Shown here one piece after another: positions 1 to 7,499 of a DNA stretch of 64,000 nucleotides (position 1 is the stretch's first letter; the number at the start of each line of letters is the position of its first letter). Source of the stretch: Desulfobacterales bacterium (GTDB lineage: Bacteria; Desulfobacterota; Desulfobacteria; Desulfobacterales; JAHEIW01). Under the pieces are notes generated by a model that was given only the letters and a program-made list of their open reading frames with translations, searched no databases and was not told where the DNA came from. Position numbers and translations under genes: made by a program. The stretch lies in assembly GCA_030066985.1 (NCBI GenBank), contig JASJAN010000002.1:186531-250530 (forward strand). The letters run 5' to 3'.

Positions 1-117
1 AAGAAGCAGCCCGAAGACATTGGGCTTGTCAGCCGCGATGACCAGGCCGGCAGAGGCAAATATGAAGGCAAAAACAAGACAAATGGTTGCGAATCCAGTA
101 AAGATTTTTTTCGTCAT
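1..117 (-). CDS. Secreted protein, N-terminal fragment (runs off the window)
   Basis: The first 39 codons of a minus-strand gene are visible. They encode MTKKIF, a hydrophobic stretch and an Ala-Ala-Asp ending, which together form a Sec signal peptide with probable cleavage near residue 28. A strong AGGAGG ribosome binding site lies a few bases upstream of the ATG at 117, which settles the start. The mature protein is almost entirely outside the window, so its family cannot be named. It is presumably periplasmic or extracellular. Confidence 0.7.
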   Translation of the reverse strand, partial: MTKKIFTGFATICLVFAFIFASAGLVIAADKPNVFGLLL

Positions 118-1089
118 GAATTTTCCTCCTTCGTAATGTGAAATGAGAAAGACTTATCGTCGCTGGCGGGAGAAACGATATAATTCCTTAAAGAGTCTGC
201 TGCACCCCGGGCCCAATGATATTTAATCCAGGGCACAGGACTTTTCTCAATCAACAGGAATAACGACATTCATTTACTTCAAAGACATGCCAAAATGGAT
301 CTTGCCTTTATAAATAAAAAAAATACCCGCGGTCAAGTCTGAATTTAATTTTTGTGAAAATTTATTTGTTTAAATTTCAACAGGTTATAATCTGTAAAAC
401 ACTGTAAAGTAATTTCTTTAATAATATTAAATACAAAGCGCATATTATACTTCTTCAAATATTTTGCCAAGGAAGGGTAATTGCTTTTTTAGCATTGTTT
501 TCACGTGAAACATTCCGAACTGGCTTTAAAAACCTATCTTTTACTCGATGACGGTGTTCCGATCCGCTTCAAAATGCTCACGTACCATTCCGCCGGAGGC
601 AGACTCCGCTTTCAAACCGAATCGCGCTTGCTGAATACACTAATATTTCTAAAATCAGATGTGAAGTCTCGCATACTTGCAGGGTCATCAAGCAAAATCT
701 GGGCTTTTAAAGCCAGTTCGAGTTATTAAAAAATCAAGTATGAGACAACGATCACGGATGCTGCCGGTTGCATGTTCTAAATATGGGAAAGTGTATCTAT
801 AAGGCTCTATAGGTATTAGAACGAAGATGACCGATTTTTTGTTGACATATCGTATGATCTATGACCAATAAATGCGTTTACTACCCTGTAGCGAGCCATC
901 TCAAATTTTTCATATCATACCTGCCCAGTCTACTTTTCGCAGGAGAAAAAGTTCACCAGTATCCGATTTCGGAGAAAGACACGATTTGGGACAAAGGGTT
1001 TCATGTTGAAAAGTTAAATGGATAACTGCTGAGTGCTTTTCGTTTAATGGCTGCACTCTGACGTGCAGCAAACAAGATGGAGGCATACC
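118..1089. other. Long intergenic region with a degenerate parS-like site
   Basis: This stretch of about 970 bp separates two divergent genes. It is AT-rich in the first half. At 497-512 lies GTTTTCACGTGAAACA, which matches 14 of 16 bases of the parS consensus. At 177-190 the sequence GATATAATTCCTTA resembles the loop motif of the structured repeats at 14.6 and 28 kb, with one mismatch; this may be chance. A 74-codon open frame at 505-729 has no ribosome binding site and looks non-coding. No convincing promoter was identified. Confidence 0.5.
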
Positions 1090-1518
1090 GTGTTCGGCTT
1101 TGAAAATATATCAAACCATAATGGATGGGCCATAGCGGCCGTGGGCGCATCAATCGTGTTTTCGGGTCTGGTTGTGCTGTCTTTCGTTATTTCTCAAATC
1201 CATAAAATCTTGAATCTTTGGGAGGATAGAGAAAAAGTTGTCCGCCGATTCAAAAAACAGCCTGCAGCCGTTGAACCGCAAGAAACTGAAGAGATGGTGT
1301 ACAGCGAGCAACGACTTCCGTCCGTAGAGGAGCTGATCGAGGTTTACCAGCCGTTGGTTGAACAATTGGAAGAACCGTTTAAACTATCACAACTATTTGA
1401 ATTTGCTAATAAAAATGACATGCCCCACCCGCATCTATCGATACAGCGCCTGCAGGAGGCCGACGTTTTAGTGGCACAAGGGGATGGCACGTTTACCTGG
1501 AATGAATTCAAATCATAA
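1090..1518 (+). CDS. OadG-like gamma subunit of a Na+-translocating decarboxylase
   Basis: A small membrane protein of 142 residues. One transmembrane helix (about residues 10-33) is followed by a charged cytoplasmic segment and a C-terminal domain, the layout of OadG-family gamma chains that assemble with and stabilise the beta subunit of oxaloacetate, methylmalonyl-CoA or glutaconyl-CoA decarboxylases. I chose the GTG at 1090 because GGAGG lies six bases upstream; a GTG at 1063 would be longer but has no such site. The beta-subunit gene starts 14 bp downstream, so the two form an operon. The family call rests on topology and neighbourhood; the C-terminal part (about 90 residues) is not a segment I recognise. 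Confidence 0.7.
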   Translation: MFGFENISNHNGWAIAAVGASIVFSGLVVLSFVISQIHKILNLWEDREKVVRRFKKQPAAVEPQETEEMVYSEQRLPSVEELIEVYQPLVEQLEEPFKLSQLFEFANKNDMPHPHLSIQRLQEADVLVAQGDGTFTWNEFKS

Positions 1519-1532
1519 GTAAGGGTTAAACC

Positions 1533-2660
1533 ATGTTCGATCTATTATTGCAGTTTTTAGCAAATACCGGATACGCTTTGGCAGACTATCGCAATTATAT
1601 CATGCTCGTGGTGGGTTGCATCTTTTTATATCTTGGCACCGCCAAAAAATATGAGCCTTTGCTGCTGATTCCTATCGGCTTTGGTATCTTGGTGGGCAAT
1701 ATTCCCTTTTTCAAAGGCTTTGGCATCGGTATCTATGAACCCAACAGTGTTTTGCACTATCTTTACTTTGGGGTTACCACCGGTGTTTATCCATCAATCG
1801 TTTTTATGGGCTTGGGCGCCATGACCGATTTTTCATCCTTGCTGGCCCAGCCCAAGTTAATGCTTCTGGGGGCTGCCGCCCAGATGGGAATTTATTTTAC
1901 CCTGCTGGGGGCCCTGTTTTTCGGGTTCGCCCCCAAAGAAGCGGCTTCAATTGCGATTATCGGTGGCGCTGACGGTCCGACATCCATTTTTTTAACCGCC
2001 AAACTGGCGCCGCACCTCATCGGCCCAATTGCCATCGCCGCCTATTCCTACATGGCATTGATACCGGTTATCCAACCACCGATCATGCGTTTGCTGACGA
2101 CCAAAAAGGAACGGCTGATTAAAATGCCGCCCGCCAGAGCCGTCTCCAAAAAAGAGCTGCTCATATTTCCGGTAGCAGGGGTTTTGCTGTGCTGTTTTCT
2201 GGCGCCCACCGCACTGCCGTTGCTGGGGATGCTGTTTCTAGGCAACTTCATCAAAGAATGCGGCGTTGTCAATCGTCTTGCCAATACCGCCCAATCCGCT
2301 ATTATTGATACGGCCACCATCTTCCTGGGTTTCACGGTGGGCTGCAGCACCCAAGCGGATGTCTTTTTAACCCCAAAATCTCTTGGCATTTTCTTTCTGG
2401 GTGCCGTGGCATTCTCCATTGCCACTGCATCAGGTCTGATTTTTGCCAAAATAATGAATCTATTTCTGAAGCAAAAAATTAATCCTCTGCTGGGCGCAGC
2501 CGGCGTATCCGCGGTGCCCGGTTCCGCCCGCGAAGTCCATTTGATGGGCTTGAAAGAGGATCCCAATAATTTTTTGCTGATGCATGGGATGGCATGCAAT
2601 TCATCGGGTGTGATTGGCTCGGCCATTTGCGCCGGAATTCTGTGGAGTTTCTTTGTTTGA
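1533..2660 (+). CDS. Na+-translocating decarboxylase beta subunit (OadB/GcdB/MmdB family)
   Basis: A polytopic inner-membrane protein of 375 residues, normal length for GcdB/MmdB-type beta chains. The family carries out decarboxylation of carboxybiotin coupled to outward Na+ pumping. The conserved GGADGPTSIF segment lies in the first half, and the C-terminal GAAGVSAVPGSAR and HGMACNSSGVIGSA segments are also characteristic. It follows the gamma-subunit gene by 14 bp. No carboxyltransferase (alpha) or biotin-carrier gene is adjacent, so the substrate cannot be assigned from context. A strong hairpin terminator follows at 2780-2810. Confidence 0.88.
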   Translation: MFDLLLQFLANTGYALADYRNYIMLVVGCIFLYLGTAKKYEPLLLIPIGFGILVGNIPFFKGFGIGIYEPNSVLHYLYFGVTTGVYPSIVFMGLGAMTDFSSLLAQPKLMLLGAAAQMGIYFTLLGALFFGFAPKEAASIAIIGGADGPTSIFLTAKLAPHLIGPIAIAAYSYMALIPVIQPPIMRLLTTKKERLIKMPPARAVSKKELLIFPVAGVLLCCFLAPTALPLLGMLFLGNFIKECGVVNRLANTAQSAIIDTATIFLGFTVGCSTQADVFLTPKSLGIFFLGAVAFSIATASGLIFAKIMNLFLKQKINPLLGAAGVSAVPGSAREVHLMGLKEDPNNFLLMHGMACNSSGVIGSAICAGILWSFFV

Positions 2661-2679
2661 TTTGACTTTCGGTGTTTTC

Positions 2680-2716
2680 ACCACAAAGACACAAAGATCA
2701 CGAAGGTCACAAAAAA
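2680..2716. repeat. Dispersed CACAAAG-type repeat (half element)
   Basis: The sequence TCACCACAAAGACACAAAGA followed by a CACGAAGGTCACAAA unit is one arm of an imperfect palindromic repeat. Fuller copies are seen at 11.8-11.95 kb and 48.29-48.37 kb. This copy has no clear opposite arm. Confidence 0.45.
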
Positions 2717-2779
2717 TTTTCTTTATCAATTTTCGCTGCAACCTCACAGCCCGTGAGGAATTAAAGCAATCATCATAAT

Positions 2780-2810
2780 AAAAAAGCTCGCCCAATGGGC
2801 GAGCTTTTTT
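2780..2810. terminator. Bidirectional intrinsic terminator
   Basis: A perfect stem AAAAAGCTCGCCC / GGGCGAGCTTTTT closes a 3-nt AAT loop and is flanked by A and T runs on both sides. It lies between the plus-strand decarboxylase operon and the minus-strand gene ending at 2907, so it can end transcription from both directions. Confidence 0.9.
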
Positions 2811-2906
2811 ATTTGCCGGATATTTTTTATCTATCTTCTGACCTCTGCCTGCGGCGCCGAAGTCTTTAGGCGAAGGCGGGTTCTCTGTCTTCTGACCTCA
2901 GTAAAA

Positions 2907-3659
2907 CTACTGATGGGTGGGGATGTCCTTGATGCAGCGGAATCCCATCCAGTGAGCGCCGTTTACGGGATCCTCCGGAGTCCAACGGCAAGTAACGCGC
3001 ACAAAAGTCGCCGTGCCTAAAAAACACCCCCCCCGCATGGGCAGATGTTCATCCAACCAGCGGCCTTCGCACATTTCCCAAACATTGCCACACATATCAT
3101 AACAACCATATGGACTGATTCCCTGATCAAAGACGCCAATTTCTGATGTGTGGCCCAGCCCGTATTCATTTGAATTGCAGCGTTCGGGTAAAAAATCCTG
3201 TCCCCAGGACCACCAGCGGCCATCTGTACCGCGACCGGCTTTTTCCCACTGTTCCTCGGTAGGAAGTGTCTTTCCGGCCCATTTGGCATATGCGCGGGCA
3301 TCATCCCAGCCCACAAATACCACCGGCCGCATCGGCTGCCCCCAGATGGGGTGCTGGAGCAAAATGGGTTCGCGGTGACCAGTTGCCTTGATAAAGTTTT
3401 GATACTGGAAGTTGGTGACGGGATAGCGATCGATATAAAAATCCGTTAGATAAATTCTACGGGCGGGAACCTCGGAGGCAAAAACAGGATTTTCTTGTTT
3501 GTCCAGCAAGAATATCTGGTCCAATTCGGCTTCAGTTATTCCTTTGGTAAAATCGCCGGCAGGCACCCTAACCATCTCGGCCCTATCAATCGGAGCAAGA
3601 AGGGTTTCGGGCAAAGAGCCGCTGCCGATGGTTTCTTTTATGTTCCAGCGGGTTTCCAT
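2907..3659 (-). CDS. Formylglycine-generating-enzyme-like (SUMF1/EgtB/PvdO) domain protein
   Basis: A 250-residue protein almost entirely made of an FGE-sulfatase/C-type-lectin-like fold. Visible signatures are VPAGDF near the start, YPVTNFQYQNFIKATGH, VGWDDARAYAKWAGKTLPTE, CGNVWEMCEGRW and the C-terminal RGG...MGFRC. The authentic formylglycine-generating enzyme uses a close cysteine pair just after the RGG motif. Here the nearest cysteines are in RGGC and VRVTC, about 12 residues apart, so the copper-binding active site is doubtful and another role in the superfamily is likely. No signal peptide is visible. It may be co-transcribed with the two minus-strand genes upstream (3779-4824). Confidence 0.8.
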   Translation of the reverse strand: METRWNIKETIGSGSLPETLLAPIDRAEMVRVPAGDFTKGITEAELDQIFLLDKQENPVFASEVPARRIYLTDFYIDRYPVTNFQYQNFIKATGHREPILLQHPIWGQPMRPVVFVGWDDARAYAKWAGKTLPTEEQWEKAGRGTDGRWWSWGQDFLPERCNSNEYGLGHTSEIGVFDQGISPYGCYDMCGNVWEMCEGRWLDEHLPMRGGCFLGTATFVRVTCRWTPEDPVNGAHWMGFRCIKDIPTHQ

Positions 3660-3778
3660 GGTAGAGACTGGTATTGGTTGTCGAAAATTGGCAAATGGAT
3701 TTCGGGTTCCTGATTCGAATCGCTATGCATAACCGACATTCATACCCCGTATCATCATCCGCAATTCAAAATAAAAGA

Positions 3779-4126
3779 TTAGGTTCTTCCTTCTTTGTCC
3801 AACAAATCCTTGTACCAGCAGGAAAATTCAAACATTGCCAGAAAATAATCGTCTTCGTTTACGATACCCAGGGCAAGATCCAATACACCGCGACCGTATG
3901 AATTACTGTATTCTTCTGAACTGCGTGATTGCAAAAACTCTCTGACCAGCATCTGGGTGGTCCGTTTGGTTTTGTCCTTGCGAATGTCAATCGGATCTTT
4001 GGGTTCTTCAAACGGATCCCATTTATCATACCCTTTTTTTAAAATATGCTTCTGGCGCCGGGCGGACATACTTTCAAAGACGGCCCGCTTCCGCTTTTCG
4101 ACCTCTTCAGGAGAAAATTCGCTCAT
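3779..4126 (-). CDS. Hypothetical protein in operon with a YkgJ-type protein
   Basis: A hydrophilic 115-residue protein rich in Lys, Arg, Glu and Asp in its first 60 residues, with no signal peptide or membrane segment. I do not recognise a domain. Its start overlaps the stop of the upstream gene by four bases (ATGA type), which implies translational coupling and joint function with the cysteine-cluster protein. Confidence 0.75.
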   Translation of the reverse strand: MSEFSPEEVEKRKRAVFESMSARRQKHILKKGYDKWDPFEEPKDPIDIRKDKTKRTTQMLVREFLQSRSSEEYSNSYGRGVLDLALGIVNEDDYFLAMFEFSCWYKDLLDKEGRT

Positions 4127-4824
4127 AGGGTTCTCCTCTTGCGTTTTTTTCGGGGTGGCGGTTCGGCGGCTTTCTCCTCACCGATTCCCATATACTCATC
4201 ATCATATACCGTGAGCAAGGCCATGGACAGCGGTACCAGCATGTCCGCCAGTTTTACATACCTGGATTTAAGATCCCGGATCAATTCCGCCGACAGTTTC
4301 TGGAGTTGATTGTGGATGACATCCAGGTTCACCGTCGGGTACTGTTCTCCTTCTTTAAATTCGGATTTGCCGCAGGTGTGACCCTGCCCTCCAATAGCTG
4401 TGGGTATACCATAAAAACGACAGGTCAAGGGACGATTATCGTATAGATCACACAAATCATCTGCGTTTAAAAGCGGGCAGCGCACGCGCTCCAGGGCCAG
4501 TTCGGCAAGAATCTTGTCTTCGCTTTTGCCGTTCTGCAGATCTTTGTATGCTTGGCGCTTAAGTTTGTGTACCCTGCGATCAGCCTGATTGGCTTTTTCC
4601 AAAAGATCCGCTTTCTGGCCGCCTTTGACCTTCTCGTTAAACTTATGATTGATGTAAAGGGCTTCAATCAAGGTTAAATCGAATAAAGCATGGCAACAAT
4701 CCGCACATTTTTCCTCACATTTTACACATTCTGCGTATGCCTGTTGCACGCGTTCAAATGCTTCGTCGCCTTTTGAAACCAGGGCCTCATACTTATCAAA
4801 ATAGGGTGTAAAATCAAAATCCAT
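4123..4824 (-). CDS. YkgJ-family cysteine-cluster protein
   Basis: A 233-residue cytoplasmic protein with a Cys-rich centre: CVKCEEKCADCCHALFD near residue 35 and CPLLNADDLCDLYDNRPLTC around residue 130, followed by GHTCGKSEF. This spacing is that of the UPF0153/YkgJ family (CxxxCC plus CPxL...C...RPxxCR), believed to bind zinc or an Fe-S cluster; the biological role is not established. The tail is strongly basic (PPPRKKRKRR). AAGGAG lies about 12 bases upstream of the ATG. It is the first gene of a two-gene operon. Confidence 0.85.
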   Translation of the reverse strand: MDFDFTPYFDKYEALVSKGDEAFERVQQAYAECVKCEEKCADCCHALFDLTLIEALYINHKFNEKVKGGQKADLLEKANQADRRVHKLKRQAYKDLQNGKSEDKILAELALERVRCPLLNADDLCDLYDNRPLTCRFYGIPTAIGGQGHTCGKSEFKEGEQYPTVNLDVIHNQLQKLSAELIRDLKSRYVKLADMLVPLSMALLTVYDDEYMGIGEEKAAEPPPRKKRKRRTL

Positions 4825-4899
4825 GGATAGTTTTATCTCCTTTGGTGAATCATATAAGCATTTCGATTAAACCATACAATGGTCGCTGTTAAGATACAA

Positions 4900-5027
4900 G
4901 TGCCTAAAATTTATTATGATCTAATCCACCACAACAAAGGCGGATAAAAATGCCTAAAATTAAGGCTGGACTCAATATTTTTTAAATTTAGGCATTTTAG
5001 CTCATTTTAGTTCAATTTAGGCATTTC
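4900..5027. repeat. Inverted array of TGCCTAAAAT-type units
   Basis: Two plus-strand units (GTGCCTAAAAT at 4900, ATGCCTAAAAT at 4950) face a minus-strand run of about four related units (reading ATGCCTAAATTG, AACTAAAATG, AGCTAAAATG, CCTAAATTT) between 4985 and 5027. The arrangement and unit sequence resemble the element at 14558-14684, indicating a dispersed repeat family. It ends five bases before the parS site. Confidence 0.65.
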
Positions 5028-5031
5028 CAAA

Positions 5032-5047
5032 TGTTTCACGTGAAACA
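5032..5047. promoter_or_regulatory. parS: parS centromere-like site (perfect 16-bp match)
   Basis: TGTTTCACGTGAAACA is an exact match to the conserved chromosomal parS palindrome bound by ParB/Spo0J. It lies in the 4-bp-separated gap after the mnmE stop codon. parS sites cluster near replication origins, and mnmE is a classical origin-proximal gene, often followed by parA-parB, though those two genes are not here. A 14-of-16 variant lies at 497-512. The match is seen directly; the centromere function is inferred from the conserved sequence. Confidence 0.92.
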
Positions 5048-5051
5048 TTAA

Positions 5052-6485
5052 CTATTTTCCCACACAAAATCGGCTAAAAATCTGATCCAGCACATCCACT
5101 TTGACATTATCACCACTGATAACCCCCAGCGCATCGATGGCTTCCTGCAGGTGAATTGCCATCAAGTCGCTGGAGGTATTGTTTTGTAGCGCTTCAATGA
5201 CCGTTTCCGTAGCCGATAAGCTGGTTTCCAACAGCATTTTATGCCTTAAATTAGGGACAACCGTAGCGGTTACATCCAGCGGATTTTTTCCACCAGCCAG
5301 CTGAATCATTTTGTCTTTAAGCTGGTCTATTCCCTGGTCGTAAAGAGCTGAAATAAATACCCGATCATCAAATTGCCACTTGTCCGGAAGCGCTGCCGGG
5401 CTGTCTTGTTGTATCAGATCTTTTTTGTTCAACACCAAAATGATGCGTTTGGACTTGATCTTCTCATAGATCAAATAATCATCCGAGCCCAAAGGACAAT
5501 GGGATTCAACCATAAAAAGGACCAGATCAGACCCATTGACATGCTCGATTGTTTTTTCAATTCCAATTTTTTCAATGGGGTTATCAGTTGGATGGACGCC
5601 GGCCGTATCGCTGATGATCACGGGTATGCCCTGCAGGCTGAGGGTTTCTTCGATAATATCCCGGGTGGTTCCGGGCATATCGGTAACAATGGCACGATCC
5701 TTTTTGACCAGCTGATTTAGCAGGCTGGATTTGCCCACGTTGGGCCTGCCAACCACAGCCACCGATATGCCATCTCTGAAAACATGGGCATCAATATAAT
5801 TTTGGATCAGGCCTTTAAGAGGCGCCAAAACGTCTTTTTGAAGTACTTTGACGGTGTTATCGGGGTTGACCAGGTCGTCAACCTCATCCGGAAAATCAAT
5901 GGCAGCTTCCACCTGAGTCAAGAGTCCGATAAGGCTGTTTCTGGACATTGCTACCCGCTCTTTTAGCTTCCCGCTGATTTGAGCCGCAGCCAGCTCCAGA
6001 TTTTTTTGGGTTCGGGCATTGATGACATCGATGACCGCTTCAGCCTGGGTCAGATCGATGCGCCCATTCAGAAATGCCCGACGGGTGAACTCCCCCGGTT
6101 CAGCCAAACGCGCGCCCTTGCTTAAAACCAGGCCTAAAATCGACTGCAGTACCACGGCACCGCCGTGGGCATTGATTTCGACCACATCTTCACGGGTATA
6201 GGTTTGCGGCGCCTTCATGGCCGACACCAATACTTCGTCTAACAACCGACCGTCATCCGGATCAATGATGTGCCCGTAGTAAAGGCGATGGGTTTCAAAT
6301 CGAAATGATCGCGTTTCAGGGGACTGTCGGTTTTGACCTGCATACTGTTTCAGGGAACTTTTTTGCGGTCTAAAAATAGCCTGTGCAATCACAAACGCAT
6401 CATTGCCGGATATCTTGACAATGCCGATGCCACCCTGGCCAGCAGGTGTGGCGATGGCCGCAATGGTATCAGAATGTGGTATCAT
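5052..6485 (-). CDS. mnmE: tRNA uridine-5-carboxymethylaminomethyl(34) synthesis GTPase MnmE
   Basis: MnmE partners with MnmG to modify the wobble uridine of certain tRNAs. This 477-residue protein has an N-terminal tetrahydrofolate-binding domain (IATPAGQGGIGIVKISG start), a helical domain, and an inserted GTPase domain with G1 GRPNVGKSS, switch MPGTTRD, G3 DTAG and G4 NKKD. It ends in FCVGK, the C-x-G-K catalytic tail of the family. It is the last gene of the minus-strand rpmH-rnpA-yidD-yidC-jag-mnmE cluster, separated from jag by 195 bp in which I see no gene. Confidence 0.97.
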   Translation of the reverse strand: MIPHSDTIAAIATPAGQGGIGIVKISGNDAFVIAQAIFRPQKSSLKQYAGQNRQSPETRSFRFETHRLYYGHIIDPDDGRLLDEVLVSAMKAPQTYTREDVVEINAHGGAVVLQSILGLVLSKGARLAEPGEFTRRAFLNGRIDLTQAEAVIDVINARTQKNLELAAAQISGKLKERVAMSRNSLIGLLTQVEAAIDFPDEVDDLVNPDNTVKVLQKDVLAPLKGLIQNYIDAHVFRDGISVAVVGRPNVGKSSLLNQLVKKDRAIVTDMPGTTRDIIEETLSLQGIPVIISDTAGVHPTDNPIEKIGIEKTIEHVNGSDLVLFMVESHCPLGSDDYLIYEKIKSKRIILVLNKKDLIQQDSPAALPDKWQFDDRVFISALYDQGIDQLKDKMIQLAGGKNPLDVTATVVPNLRHKMLLETSLSATETVIEALQNNTSSDLMAIHLQEAIDALGVISGDNVKVDVLDQIFSRFCVGK

Positions 6486-6680
6486 AAGCTTTCAACCGAG
6501 GAATGCCCTTCCATTTTGGGCCATTTGGGCTGTACCAGCACAGCTGGCAGCAGATTTGAGATGTCAGCGGACATCCTTCTGGACAACAAAGCCCATCAGC
6601 AGGAATACAGTTGTTCGGGGCCTACATCCATTTTTCTGGAGGGATAGCGCTATCGGCCGAAGTGTTGGCTTGCCTACTCC

Positions 6681-7484
6681 CTATTGTCGTGCGGCATTCC
6701 TTTTCTGGGGGAAGATCACCAGTTTTCTTAAAGGACCTTCTCCCCGGCTGCGGGTTTGAACAGCCGAAAAATCTTGTAGCGCAAGGTGAACAATTCTGCG
6801 GTCATAGGCATTCATGGGGCCCAGTGTCATGGGCTTACCGATTTTTTTGGATTTTTCGGCCAGTCGCAAAGCCATCTTTTCCAAATTTTCCTTGCGGGTT
6901 TCCAGATAACCTTCAATATCCACCAGGACCCGGGTTCGGCTTTGATTGTGCTTGTTGACCACTTTATGGACGATGGCCTGAATGGCATCCAGGGTTTGAC
7001 CGCGCTTGCCGATCAAAACGCCGGCATTACCACCATTGACATTGAAACATATTCGATCATCAACTTTCTCAACCGAGATTTTCGCATCCGAGGTTATGGC
7101 GTCCACGATACGCCTTAAGACGAGCCGGCCCATTTCAGCAGGGTCATCCGGAAAAGCATAAAGCGTTTGGCCGTTATCGCTTTGGTCAGTTGTTCTACCG
7201 TTATTGCTTGAATCCATCTCGGCTGAATCCACAGTGGCGCCGTAAGCAACCGCTTCAGGGCTACTGTCAGCAACGGATGTGTCTTTAGCTTCAGATGCCA
7301 GGGTATCTTCCGGCAGCTGAACCCGAATTTTAGCTTTTCTGGCACCGGTCAAACCGAATATGCCGCTGGATCCGTAGGAGAGCACTTCGTACTTTAACTC
7401 ATCTTTCGGCAGTTTGAGCTCTGTACTGGCCCGCTCGACGGCCTTGTCTAGGTTTTTGCCTTTGAATTCCAGCTTGGTTGACAT
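6681..7484 (-). CDS. jag: Jag/KhpB-type RNA-binding protein (Jag-N, KH, R3H)
   Basis: A 267-residue protein with the Jag N-terminal domain (residues 1-55, MSTKLEFKGK... SSGIFGLTGARKA), an acidic linker of about 75 residues, a KH-like domain with the GKRGQTLDAIQ loop, and a C-terminal R3H domain (NAYDRRIVHLALQD). Jag/KhpB proteins bind RNA and in many bacteria sit just downstream of yidC, as here with a 15-bp gap. The cellular target in this organism is unknown. Confidence 0.95.
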   Translation of the reverse strand: MSTKLEFKGKNLDKAVERASTELKLPKDELKYEVLSYGSSGIFGLTGARKAKIRVQLPEDTLASEAKDTSVADSSPEAVAYGATVDSAEMDSSNNGRTTDQSDNGQTLYAFPDDPAEMGRLVLRRIVDAITSDAKISVEKVDDRICFNVNGGNAGVLIGKRGQTLDAIQAIVHKVVNKHNQSRTRVLVDIEGYLETRKENLEKMALRLAEKSKKIGKPMTLGPMNAYDRRIVHLALQDFSAVQTRSRGEGPLRKLVIFPQKRNAARQ

Positions 7485-7499
7485 ATAAAACCTCCGTAA

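Noticed and set aside
505-729. 74-codon plus-strand frame
   Set aside because: No ribosome binding site, no recognisable domain, and its first codons overlap the parS-like palindrome.
2048-2626. 192-codon minus-strand frame
   Set aside because: Antisense to the conserved decarboxylase beta subunit; composition is typical of a shadow frame.
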